From: Sipunculus nudus
Taxonomy: Eukaryota > Annelida > Sipuncula > Golfingiida > Sipunculidae
NCBI GenBank assembly: GCA_026874595.1
Contig: CM049317.1
Location: 56,020,118 to 56,084,117 of the forward strand
Reading direction: 5' to 3'
Length of the DNA stretch: 64,000 nt
Both the position numbers and the translations under genes were made by a program. The notes beneath the pieces were generated by a model, which made no database searches, had not been told where the DNA came from, and saw only the letters and a program-made list of their open reading frames with translations. Of the stretch, positions 1 to 13,200 are shown in pieces (the first letter of the stretch is position 1; every line of letters begins with the position of its first letter).

Positions 1-411
1 ATTGATCATAATTCATTTTTATAATAGTTTTATTAAATCTCCCATCGCATTGTCTTTCTATGTACCATAGGACCTAGCCCCATATCGGCCCTCTGACATT
101 AGAATCTACGACCAGCGTACTTACCATAGCCCAATATGAAATGCCAACCGAGTCGTGTGTTCACGACTACATAGGACAGTCAGGGTATAAATAAAATATA
201 GTAATTCTCAAAAGTCGTTAATAGGTTGGAAATTCATAACAGTAGCATGTTAACCTAGTCACCTTAAGGTAAATATTATAGCAGAGAAAATTAGATTTTT
301 TTATGAAGAAGAATATATTTGAATTGGATGAAAAAAAGAATTCGAAACAGCACCGCATGATGTTTATAAGTAATATATACAGAATTAAGACTTTTAATTA
401 AAGTGGCCACT

Positions 412-417
412 TTTATT
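412..417 (-). terminator. Candidate polyadenylation signal of gene 1
   Basis: AATAAA on the minus strand about 630 nt after the stop codon. No closer canonical hexamer is visible between 418 and 1044. The assignment is tentative. Confidence 0.3.
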
Positions 418-829
418 TTTACTAATTCATTTCTTAATGTCAGACATCTTGTTCCCCAAAGCGCCCCATTGGCACCCGTTGTTTGATGACGTTACTCAGT
501 GTAGTTGGTCCCATACTGTACAAATTATTCTCAAACGCCGTTGTAGTTTTGTCTTCAAACGGGTTTTCCGGCGGCCACCGTCTGCTTCTGCAAATATTGC
601 TCAATAAGATACGGAGGAAGAATAAAACAAAGAAGAGGAGAGGAAGAAGAAGGAGAAGATGATGATGAAACAGGAAACGTAGAGGAGAAAATAATAATAA
701 TTTTTCTTTTAAAAAAAATAGTAAGAATCATCATCAACAAAATGCCTTTTTTTCATAATAACAGTAACGGACAGAATTACACTCTTTAGAGCGACGCCTC
801 CGCCAAGAGCAAAATAATCCTACTTGGAA

Positions 830-1036
830 CGCCCCTTAATATGGATCCGCACCAATGGATGGGATCTTCCATAGCCCGCGATCCAACCCTTCAGAAAGTT
901 TCTTGATGAACTAGTACCCTTGGCGTGATCCTGATATATAACAGACACACAAGACTCCGAACAAACAAAGGTGAAAAAAATAACAAACAGACAGATACGG
1001 GTGAAGATATAACCTCCTTGGAGGGGGCAGCAAACA
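830..1036 (+). repeat. SINE-like dispersed repeat in the 3' UTR of gene 1
   Basis: Diverged copy of the family seen at 29600, 32870, 37230 and 39800. Shared pieces are the 'ggatccg..acca' start, 'aaacagacagatacggg' and the terminal 'tataacctcc..ggagg'. It lies just beyond the gene 1 stop and would be part of the 3' UTR. Confidence 0.5.
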
Positions 1037-1044
1037 GACACGGA

Positions 1045-1271
1045 TTAAAACATAACTTCATCGGCGGATGTAATTAAGCCTTTGCCCATTGGAGGGAGAG
1101 ACAGATTTAAGCAGGTATTATGACGTTTTAGAAATTTTACAAACCTTGTTATAATCACGGCAATAATGATGACAATAATAATCACAGCCAAACCGCCGGC
1201 CAATACACCCGCCAGCATCGGCATCTGTTGTCCTGTCAGCGCCCCTGTGTCTCCAGCCCCTCCTCTTGTCG
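1045..1271 (-). CDS. Gene 1 last exon: transmembrane segment and cytoplasmic tail
   Basis: Acceptor TTCTTAATGTAG, phase 1 entry, 227 nt to a TAA at 1045-1047. After a short linker rich in Gly it reads MLAGVLAGGLAVIIIVIIIA and VIIT, a clear single membrane span, followed by the stop-transfer cluster RFVKFLKR. The tail ends TSADEVMF. I see no ITAM, ITIM or SH3-binding motif in the 34 tail residues. The small-residue pattern AGVLAGG could support helix packing. This is too short for the usual ORF length cut-offs but is well supported by phase and by context after a mucin stalk. Confidence 0.8.
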
Positions 1272-4200
1272 CTACATTAAGAAAATATATTTGAAAAGGA
1301 GAAAAGATGTTGTGGTCAATCAGTGTTCAGCTTTACAATACTTCATTAATTACTCATAAATTATTAATTAATTAGCTGTATACCCATACTTTCGACATTC
1401 GATCTCTGTCATCCGGGTTTCGAAAGACTTGGGAGAATTAATCTTTCAAAGTCCGATAAGGCCGAGGGGATGCTACACGGAAGAATATAAATGCGGAGGT
1501 ATTTTGGTGGCAAAGCAAACATGTATCGGCAACGTTTAGAGCGGGATATCTGTTTTACTGACCACGTGAAGATCTTCAAATTAAGATTTTTCAGGCACCG
1601 ATGAATGTAAGAACTCCTAAGGATTGGGTAAATATGCCCTATATTTTTACCTTTGCGAATTGCCTTTGTTTCGTACCCGTCAATGTTTTAAAAGTTATTT
1701 GTGGGAATTTATTTTTTTTTATTTTCTCGCGTCATTTCCTTCAATTCTTTTGTTAAAATACTCTGCTACTTTTCACTTTAGATATGTTTAACAAATTACA
1801 CAGGCCTAATAAAATCCGCAGATTTTAGTATTTTTTAAATCAAATTTTGATCGAAATTAATTCCATCTGTACTGACACTACAAGACTTAAGTCAACTCTT
1901 TTTACTGTTGTTTTGTGAATTAAATAAGGACACAATGTAAAATATATTATTAGATAAAAAAGGAAGCTCTAATTTGATGGACATTATAGCATTATAGCTA
2001 ACCCCCCCCCCCCCCCCCGAAAAGAACCCACAAAAAAACAGGTCTTGAACATGAAAATATCAAGCTTACCCATAAATATTCAAAGAATGACAAGTCCGGC
2101 ATACGAGGCGTATGCACAGTAGAGAGTTGACTCTCCCTTAATTAGGACCATATTTTCATCGCCAACTCACCGGTTTCTGTAGAAGTCGATGCACGCCCTG
2201 AAGATGGCGCCACCTTGGGAGTTGTCGAGGTGACAGGAGTCGGCGTTATTGGCGCATGCGTAGTGCTGCTTCGAGTAGTAGAAGAATCTGACGTCATTTC
2301 ATTTGGCGTCTTTCTCGTTGTGTAAAACGTTTCTTTCTGTGTTGTTCTTTTTGCTGAGGTAGTGACATTTTCAAGCGTTGTTGCAATGGCCGTGGTGAAG
2401 AGCTCGGTTGTCCTCTGCGTAGCAAACTTAATCGCAGGGGTGAGGGTTTCCGGTGTGGTTGGTATTTCCGTTGTCTCTGGCGTGTTTGTTGTCGTAATGA
2501 CAGCTTGCATTGTCACAGGTTTGGTAGTTGATGCAGTTAATTCAATTGTGGTTGTTTGCACAGTGGTGACCGCTCTTTGTGTGGTTTGCGGTGTGGTTGT
2601 TTGTGGCGGTCCTGTGGTCCGTGTGGTAGATTGCAAGGATGTTGTTGTAGGTGCCATGGCTTTTGTCGTTGAAGGTTTTTGGATTGTTGTCGGACTTGTT
2701 GTTGTTGATGTTGTGCGTCTCGTTGTTCTTTTTGATGTTGTTGGTTGCGTGGCCTGAGTTGTCGGTCTGGTTGTGGGCGACGTCTTTTTTTGTGGCGTCG
2801 TCTTTTCTTGTGTTGTTGGTTTGGTGGTCTGGGTAGTGCGTCTGGTTGTGGGCGTCGTCATTTCTGTTGTTGTTGGTTTGGTGGTCTGCGTTGTGGGTCT
2901 GGTTGTGGGCGTCGTCTTTTCTGTTGTTGTTGGTTTTGTGGTCTTTCTTGTACGTATGGTTGTGGGCGTCGTCGCTTTTGGTGTTGTTGGCTTAGTTGTC
3001 GTCGTCCTCCTACGTGTTGTTTTCTTGGTGGTTTGGGTTGTCGTCTTGGCAAGATCTGTGAAGTCAGAAAAACAATACACTGGAGAAAAAAACCTTTAAA
3101 AACACAAAAGGTTTCAATGATGAACTAAACTTAGGTATCAACTCAAAAATATAAGACATACTTCTTCTAATTAGTTCTTATCAATTTTAAGACGCACATA
3201 AACAGAGGGACTAAATTATTGATTTGACTCATTCATTGAGACGCACATACAAAACAGAGGGACTAAATTATTGATTTGGCTCATTCCTCGAATATTCGTG
3301 GTAAATGCAGACCTACCGAATTCACAAACGAATCCGCGTCGTGGTTGATTGCACCTTTGTGAAACCCATTGACCTTGACCTTCTGACGTCATTGACAAAC
3401 ATTGTCCTTCCAAAGGCTCTTTTTCGTCAGTCTCTTCCCAAAAATCTTCTTTGATTTCCATGTCTTCACGCGAAACTGCACAGGGTTTGTAAAATTACTC
3501 AAACAGTTCCTCTATCTCTCTCTCTCTCTCTCACTCTCTCTCTCCCTCTCTCCGATTCATGTGATGTCACTTGTTTCTTTTGATGGACTTGTATGGAGTA
3601 GCGGGTTTTGGAGGTGTTGAACAATAATAATGATAATAACAATAATAATGATGATAAACAAAATAAGAATAAATTAAAAATAAAATTTATAATTTTGTTA
3701 ACTTTCTTTCCTGATACAATAGCCGTGCCTTTCGGGCAACCTTTGATCAAAGCAATATCCTTGTAAACACCCCTATAAACTAGAAATCTGCATTTTAAGG
3801 AAAGAAAGCCTCCGCCATTCGTGTGGGTGTGTTCGGGGGGGGGGGGGGGGCGCAAATATGTGGGATGCAGACAGCCACTCATCTCAGAACCTGGAGCACA
3901 CGTTTCAAAAACGCTCTGCGAACTTTGTGCAGTTTCATTCTTAACTGATAAGGAACAAATGCGTTTGAATACCTGTAACCAAGGGAATTCTTCAGCTAAA
4001 GATAACCCATGCAACAATATATATATATAATATGTTTTTTAAAAGTGATAAGTGATTTATTAATGAATTATAAGGTATTATATCAAGAGAAAACATGGAA
4101 CAGCACCAAGACACAGCCTTCTTTGACCTAAAAAATGCATTCGACACGATCAGCCTAGATGGCCTCTAAAAGAGTATGGGGAAATATGACAGTTTAATAA

Positions 4201-7200
4201 GATCATCACCAATGACAACCACTACCATGAAGCATCCCTCGCATTTTTAATATAAACCACAATAAACGAAAAAAAAAAACTCACCACCAGCCCATACCCA
4301 TCGCCGACTAGTCCCGTGGACCCAGAACTGCATTCCTGCCCAGTGTTCCCTGGTTATAGCTTGTTCAGCCCTGTACATGCGTCGAGTTGAAAATGACACG
4401 GGAGCCGAATTCCTCATGGGGGCCATATTGTAACAGTCGGCCATGACCTCATCCCAATCAACCGCTCGGTCAGTCATTCGAAAGCATTTGCCGATGGTTA
4501 GGTCAATGTACTCATTGTTTCGACACATACCTTCGTTTTGAAGATCTACCAACAAGAATAAAGATATATTAGGCCAAAAAAGGTATGGTTCTCAGGCACT
4601 TTTAACAGAAATCAGTGCTGGCGGGCGGCTTTTTTTATAACCTTTTTTGTATGTTTCGATAAAAAATGTCATATGATCAGGGAAAAGCATGATAATAACA
4701 TATTTTTTTGGTAAACAGGTAAAAGCACTACATAACAAAGGAAAACCTAACAAATTTATTATTTTATTTTGTTGAAAGATGAAAATCAAAATACAATTAT
4801 TTTATGCGGGGGGGGGGGGGGGTTAAAATTGACGCGGGCGACGCCGAGAACCATACCTTTTTCTTGGCCTTACCAATCATCTCTACGGATAAAAGCCGCT
4901 TCTTATCGTAACTGCCACTAAGATTTAGTTTGTTATATGATGAATAATATGTTAAGTATTGCAGACTGGTTTTAGGTATTATATCTCTTTTTTTAATCTT
5001 TGTATAATAGTTTCATACACTAGATACGGCTTGTGCATTTATCTAAAAATTTCGCTTTAAATCTTAAAAATACGCATTTCTTACCCACTTGAGGATAGAA
5101 GATATGAAATGTATAATTAGTCATAAATGCGTTTTTATGAGATTCGGATATGTTTATAATAGTAGCAAGTAAACCTGGGCATTGACCAATTAATAATTTT
5201 AAAATACTTATCGCAATATACTTAACATAATACAAGATACGCACTGAGGAGGTGGATTCTGAAATGGAACTCTGCAGATGCACATACTTGGGTTAAGAAT
5301 TAGATAAGGTATGCAGAAAAGAAATGGAGGCAGCTACCTCCACCCAAAATTAAAAATTGAAAATATGAAAACTAGTAGCCCATGGGCCATGACGCTCAGC
5401 TGAATTCAAGGAATGTTGAACAATGAGCAAAATGACTGCCAGAGTGCATAAAAAAATAATGATTTTTGTGAAGTTTCCCTAGAATTTGGTTTCAGTGGGC
5501 TTTCATTTGAAAGTCTCCTAAATAGAAGAAAAAATGCGTAACAAATTAAAAGAAATACAAATGGTGCCACCAGTCTGAAGGAAATGATGAAACACTCCAT
5601 GATCAATATATATCCAAAGAATCATGGCTATCAAGGCATTAGTTATTCAGAAACGGGAGCTTTGTATCAAATTTTTAATTATACTTGGGGGTACTTACGA
5701 GCCCTATAGCTCTGAGAATATGGGTAACAGAGACCAAATTTCATGTTTCCAAGGAGATTTTTATAGACTTCCCTTGATGTCAAGTAAGAAGATTCCAGGT
5801 CTAGCGGTTACAATTTGTGCCCTGTTAACGGACGGACGGACAGCTGGCCGGCCGGCCGGACGACGGACGAAGAGTGATCGCTATAGCTCAGATGACATTC
5901 AGTCAGCTGAGCAAAAAATCCCACTTTTGGACATTGTGACATTGAAAAGTAGGTCAAGGTCACTTAAACTGGGTAAAATTTATTGGACCATGATAACGTA
6001 TAATGTAAGTAAGCGTCAATGAAATCGGATGAAAAAAGTGGCAGAATAATAATAATAATACATATAAGGAGAAGAAAGAGAATGCCAAAAAAAAAAACAA
6101 ATATCTCAATCTATGTATAGGTGGAGAAAATCAAGAAGAGTGTCGATCATAAATTACTGACCTAGTATGCACATAGCTTTATTTCCAACATCACAGTCCT
6201 CGTTAAACCAGGAAAGCCTGGAATCAAGCATCCGTTCTACTGCTAGCAGACATTGGCTTGTAGACGTTACTTCTTCTGCTCTGCCGTCACGCCAAGAATC
6301 CAACAGATCATTTACTGTAATCAAAAAGAAGGAAGTTGGATATATTCTAAAAAACAGTTTTATTAACTTAAAGGTGCCTATACAGATATGTGGCGCATAT
6401 TAACCAAAGATAATTCATTGAAACGTTTATAAGAATAGGCCAGAAATGTCAGTCCCACCGCACACAAGTTGGTTATGCCTTTCGTTTACATTCATACTGA
6501 TAAAATAATCCAAACACATTCAGCCATATGGCGGCAAGTCAAACGAATTAGAGTCTTGCAAAGGGCGTTTTCAACTAGTGACCATCAAACTTCCGCACAT
6601 GTGCAACCAACTACCTTCGGTTTTTCAGTATTGCTGTGTTTACCTACAGTCTGTAGATAAACAAGTATCTACATACATCTCGTTGGTCTGATTACACTGG
6701 GACACCACTGTCGTTGGTCTGATTTCTGGCCCGGTGTTATCAGACGAACGAGAGCGGGTGTTGCAGGTTAAAATTTTGGAGCTGGATGCACAAGGCGATA
6801 CCACACTATTATTGGTCTGATTGCACTTCTTTGCTCTGTACCCATCCTGGCGGTGGAACCCAGAAAATTTGGCTACAAAGCAGCGATTACAAGAAAGACT
6901 GCAGTGTATAAGGGCTGCGTGATGAGCGTAGCCTGCAAAGGTCAGTCACTGTTACAAGAGGCAGTTTTGACCCAGAATTTGGGGCATCCGATCTTACGTT
7001 GGATCTCCGGAACCGAGCGTCCAATGAGACTTGAAGTGTCACAGACGCTTACCCCTGCGTTCTTGAAAGTCCTGTTATATATAAATGTATATATATAATT
7101 AAGGGAGTAAATTAACATCAAACAGATCCTTCAGTGATGTTCATTATGCTGCTTTTACATATTTAGAACACATGTACGTACCATCTAGAGCGTAAACCGC

Positions 7201-10200
7201 GTTGGCCTCATTATTTCCACACTTGTGTTGTATTGGACACCGGTCGCTGGACCTGCAGTTCTGATGAGGTGGGTCACTGGAGCTGCCGAATGAGTTACCA
7301 CAGCAACACTCGAATGTATCAACATCCTGGAAAGACAATTGTACATTCCTAGAAATATACCAGACGAAAATCATGTGGGCGGTCCTCAATGTGGGATACT
7401 GTGTAACCCATGTTTTAATTCACTCATTGGCCATGGGAGGGAGGTGGGGAGCTGTCGGTTTTGAGGAAGGGCCTGTACTTAAGCTTATGGGGATTTCAGA
7501 TTTTCTGCAGTGCATTTTCTCTTTAATAGACCAACGGTTATATTAATCCTCCGTCAGAGGGAGCACCAGGCGAGAATGAAAGGAAGGGCCTTCGTGTAGC
7601 AAGAAGTTCTCTGAATGCTCCGGTAGGGTGAACCCTCTGGCGGTTAAACACAGAGGGGTCCCCGTATAGCTATTCCGCAAATTGCCGGCAATTCAACAAC
7701 TTTATAGTTCCCTGAATCCCCCGGTAGAGTGAGCTCCCGACGGTCATACACAGAGGGGCTCCCATCCAGCAATTCCGCAAATTGCCGGCAATTTGGCAAA
7801 TTTGTAGTTCCCTGAATGCTCCGGCAGGGTGAGCCCCGGGGATAATACAGTGAGGGGCTCCCTATAGCAATTCCGCAAATTGCCGGCAATTTAGCAACTT
7901 TGTAGTTCTTAGAATCCTCCGATAGGGTGAGCCCACTATGGTTATACACAGAGAGGTCCCCATGTAGCAATTCCGCAAATTGCCGGCAATTTACAACTTT
8001 GTAGTTCCCTGAATCCTCCGGTAGGGTGAGCCCCTGACTTTCATACACAGAGGAGCTCCCACCTAGCAATTCCGCAATTGCCGTCAATTTAGCAACTTTG
8101 TATTTCTTAGAATCCTCCGGTAGGGTGAGCCCCCGCCGGTCATACACAGAGGGGACCCCATCTAGCAATTCAGCAAAATGCCGGCAATTAAGCAACTTTG
8201 TAGTTCCCTGAATGCTCCAGTAGGGAGAGCCGCGGGGTTCATACACTGAGGGGCTCCCATCCAGCAAATCCGCAAATTGCCGGCAATTTAGCAACTTTGT
8301 AGTTCTTAGAATCCTCCGGTAGGGTGAGCCCACTACGGTTATACACAGAGGGGTTCCCATCTAGCAATTTTGCAAATTGCTGGCAATTAAGCAACTTTGT
8401 AGTTCTTAGAATCCTCCGGTAGGGTGAGCCAACTACGGCTATACATAGAGGGGTCCCCATGTAGCAATTCCGCAAATTGCCGGCAATTTAGCAACTTTGC
8501 AGTCTTCTGAACCGACCGGTAGATGGAGCCCGGGCGGTTATACACTGGAGGGGGGGGGGGGGGCCTTCTAGAAAATCCGCAAATTGCCAGCAATTTAGCA
8601 ACTTTACATTATTCTGAATCCACCGGTAGAGGGAGCCCCCGGGGGTCATACACGGAGGGGTCCCCACCTAGCATTCCGCAATTTGCCGGCAATTTAGCAG
8701 CTTTGTAGTTCCCTGTATGCTCCGGTAGGTAGAGCCCCGGGGATCATACACTGAGGGGCTCCCATCCAGCAATTCCGCAAATTGCCGGCAATTTAGCAAC
8801 TTTGTAGTTTTCTAAATCCTACAGTAGGGTGAGCCCCCGCCGGTCAAACACAGAGGGGTCCTCATCTAGCAATTTTGCAAATTGCCGGCAATTTAGCAAC
8901 TTTGTAGTTCCCTGAATGCTCCGGTAGAGTGAGCCCCCGCCGGTCAAAAACAGAGGGGTCCCCATCTAGGAATTCCGCAAATTGCCGGCAATTTAGCAAC
9001 TTTGTAGTTCTCTGAATCCTCCGGTAGAGTGAGCCCCCACCGGTCAAACACAGAAGGGTCCCCATCTAGCAATTCCGCAAATTGCCGCCAATTTAGCAAC
9101 TTTGTAGTTCTTAGAATCCTCCGGTAGGGTGAGCCTATTGCGGTAATACACAGAGGGGTCCCCATCTAGCAATTCCGCAAATTGCCGGCAATTTAGCAAG
9201 TTTGTAGTTCCATGAATGCTCCGGTAGGGTGAGCCCCAGGGATCATACACTGAGGGGCTCCCATCCAGCAATTCCGCAAATTGCCGGCAATTTAGCAACT
9301 TTGTAGTTCTCTGAATCCTCCGGTAGAGTGAGCCCCCGCCGGTCAAAAACAGAGGGGTCCCCATCTAGGAATTCCGCAAATTGCCGGCAATTTAGCAACT
9401 TTGTAGTTCCCTGTATGCTCCGGTAGGTAGAGCCCCGGGGATCATACACTGAGGAGCTCCCATCCAGCAATTCCGCAAATTGCCGGCAATTTAGCAACTT
9501 TGTAGTTCTCTAAATCCTACGGTAGGGTGAGCCCCCGCCGGTCAAATACAGAGGGGTCCCAATCTAGCAATTTTGCAAATTGCCGGAAATTTAGCAACTT
9601 TGTAGTTCCCCGAATGTTCCGGTAGGGTGAGCCCCAGGGATCATACACTGAGGGGTCCCCATCTAGCAATTTTGCAAATTGCCGGCAATTTAGCAACTTT
9701 GTAGTTCTCTGAATCCCCCGGTAGAGTGAGCCCCATCTGGTCAAACACAGAGGGGTCCCCATCTAGTAATTTTGCAAATTGCTGGCAATTAAGCAACTTT
9801 GTAGTTCTTAGAATCCTCCGGTAGGGTGAGCCAAATACGGTTATACATAGAGGAGTCCCCATGTAGCAATTCCGCAAATTGCCGGCAATTTAGCAACTTT
9901 GTAGTTCCCTGAATGCTCCGGTAGGGTGAGCCCCGGGGATCATACACTGAGGAGCTCCCATCCAGCAATTCCGCAAATTGCCGGTAATTTAGCAACTTTG
10001 TAGTTCTCTAAATCCTACGGTAGTGTGAGCCCCCGCCGGTCAAACACAGAGGGGTTCCCATCTAGCAATTTTGCAAATTGCCGGCAATTTAGCAACTTTG
10101 TAGTTCCATGAATGTTCTGGTAGGGTGAGCCCCATCTGGTCAAACACAGAGGGGTCCCCATCTAGCAATTTTGCAAATTGCTGGCAATTAAGCAACTTTG

Positions 10201-13200
10201 TAGTTCTTAGAATCCTCCGGTAGGGTGAGCCAACTACGGCTATACATAGAGGGGTCCCCATGTAGCAATTCTGCAAATTGCCGGCAATTTAGCAACTTTG
10301 TAGTTCCCTGAATGTTCCGGTAGGGTGAGCCCCAGGGATCATACACTGAGGGGTCCCCATCTAGCAATTTTGCAAATTGCCGGCAATTTAGCAACTTTGT
10401 AGTTTCCTGAATGCTCCGGTAGGGTGAGCCCCGGGGATCATACACTGAGGTGATCCCATCCAGCAAATCCGCAAATTGCCGGCAATTTATCAACTTTGTA
10501 GTTCTCTGAATCCCCCGGTATAGTGAGCCCCATCTGGTCAAACACAGAGGGGTCCCCATCTAGCAATTTTGCAAATTGCTGGCAATTAAGCAACTTTGTA
10601 GTTCTTAGAATCCTCTGGTAGGGTGAGCCAACTACGGCTATACATAGAGGGGTCCCCATGTAGCAATTCCGCAAATTGCCGGCAATTTAGCAACTTTGCA
10701 GTCTTCTGAATCGACCGGTAGATGGAGCCCGGGCGGTTATACACTGAGGGGGGGGGGGGGGCCCTTCTAGAAAATCCGCAAATTGCCAGCAATTTAGCAA
10801 CTTTACATTTTTCTGAATCCACCGGTAGAGGGAGCCCCCGGGGGTCATACACAGAGGGGTCCCCACCTAGCATTCCGCAATTTGCCGGCAATTTAGCAAC
10901 TTTGGAGTTCTTTGAATCCTCCGGTAGAGGGAGCCCGGGCGGTCATACACTAAGAGGACCCCTTCTAGCAATTCCGCAAATTGCCGGCAATTAAGCAACT
11001 TTGGAGTTCTTTGAATCCTCCGGTAGAGGGAGCCCGGGCGGTCATACACTGAGGGGACCCCTTCTACCAATTCTGCAAATTGCCGGCAATTTAGCAACTT
11101 TGCAGTTTTCTGAATCCACTGGTAGAGGGAGCCCGGGCGGCCATACACTGAGGGGCCCTCTTCTAGCAATTCCACAATTTGCCGGCAATTAAGCAACCCT
11201 GGTCTGCCTGATTAAATACTTATACGCTGATGCCCAATTGACTGTATACTTGCTTTGGAGCACAAGTCCACTGCCTGTAAGTAGTGTAACCCCCATTGTA
11301 CATGGCCTGTGAAAGTTGTGATGTCGTGAAAAACGTAAAAATCATCATTAAGCCAATTCCTATAAGGATACAAGGCTTACAGGGGTTGATGAGTTTATTA
11401 CTATACCAATATTATTGTTCTATTGTTTGTGTATGGACTTTTTTGTCAGGTTCCCCAGAGTATAAAACCATTTAATAATTTTTTTCTCCTTTTTTGGGGG
11501 TTAGTTTTTTCTGTTTTTCTTTCTTCTGTCATGTTTGTGCTATATCTCACATATGGCTGATTTAAAAAAACAACCTTCTTGCGTAATATTAGTCTGAGGT
11601 GACAGAGTTGCACCTGATATTTACTTTGGACCTTGACCTGATATCCATGGTCATACACTCCATAGCTGATTCAAAATTATCGCTCAGTTGGGCGGGACGC
11701 CAGTGATCCTAAGACTGATAAGAAACATCTAGTTTTTCTTTATTTACGGACATGTAAACCACCATACTTAAAATATTTTGGGAAGATATGATTTTATAAA
11801 ATAAAGAACGGAACAGGCTCTATAAAAACAAAAGTTCATGACTCCAGATTAATTTTTCAAAAGGTTTTATTCTCACAAAATAAAAACATGATGTACGTTT
11901 AACTGAAACATCTTTATCAATTGATGCTGTATATGATTGCTAAAGTTTGGAATCTCACTCACAAATTGACCATTAATCTTTCATAAAACTGTCCAAAGAT
12001 ACTACCTGCTTGGACAGATCATTCCAACCAATCTGGCACCATATCTTAAGATATCCAAAATTAACGTGTGCAACAAATAATAAGATAATCCATGAAATAA
12101 CCATGGAGAAATCGTATGAATATTTACTTGAAATAGACCATGAGAAGGGAAATTTCACATCTGATAGTCTTTTTTATAAGCATTATTTTTCCTAATTTTG
12201 TTAAATCTTTGAATGATGACCAGAAAATGGGTATGCCGGATGAATTTTGTTTTCATAGTAAGACAAATAACTGAGTTATAAATATCAGTTGAATGTTAAA
12301 TGGGAATTTCTACTTAAATTGAAAAGTACTCACTACAAGAAATATTAAATATGTGTGGCTTATATACAAAAGATAAATTTATCTAAGATGGATAAGCATA
12401 GCAAATTTCAAAGCAATGTATGGATTAATTATTGCAAAATGGAATTCCTCATGAACTTCAAATGATAAGATCATTGTAAAACTTGGGTAAATTTTGTTCA
12501 AATGTATGATTAACAACAGGAATGTATGAGTACATGATATTTATTATTTTCAATTTATGACCCTTTAATCAATTTTAATGCAGCAGGGATTATGATTCAG
12601 ATGAGTCTGGCTGTCAAGGTTTTTACAGTCACATATAGCTCATAGAATATAGGTTATTATGACTTAATTTGGGGTTTCCTACATGATTCACCAGGACTTG
12701 TTTGGAAGCATGATCTCCCTCAAGAAACATCTTGTACTGTGACCTAGTGTTTGATGTTGCCATATTTCTTTGCTTAACTTTCTTCAGCTGAAAGAAACAG
12801 ATTATCATTACTTCTTCATAAATATAGAGACTTTCCCACAAACACAACTGGTAAGGGATTTTGTGAGGGAAATACTGTACATTTATTTTATAGTTATAAT
12901 TGAAAAGGTGTTCCCATCTGCAAAAGTATGGCCATCAATCCATATAGGAAAGAAATGTTCCAAAAGGGCGCCCTGAACCTGCGAGTCTTTTCTGTAGCAC
13001 TTAAAGGAAATATTTACAAGCAGAATATATTTTGTGTATTTTTCTGTTTAATATATATTTTGCTATACAGTTGTAAACACATTCACTGGAAGACTAGTCT
13101 ATAGGACAAAAGTGTGGACTAACAAAACCATGTCTTCATAATAAATTTTTACAGGAAGGCATTAATCGTTATATGTTGAGCCCTTTACTTTTCTGACAGC

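Noticed and set aside
2362-3128. Plus-strand Val/Cys-rich frames (127-131 codons) and a minus-strand Gln/Arg/Pro-rich frame
   Set aside because: They are other-frame readings of the Thr-rich mucin exon; the composition follows from ACN/CCN codon bias.
7644-8360. 238-codon minus-strand open frame, and similar 70-120-codon frames to 11196
   Set aside because: The 99-bp satellite unit is 33 codons long, so frames persist by periodicity. Frames recur in every unit, break at 98- or 100-bp units, and show no start, splice or domain signal.
7605-11197. CRISPR-like appearance (regular short repeats with variable spacers)
   Set aside because: The whole 99-bp unit is repeated, not just a short repeat; genome is eukaryotic; no cas genes.
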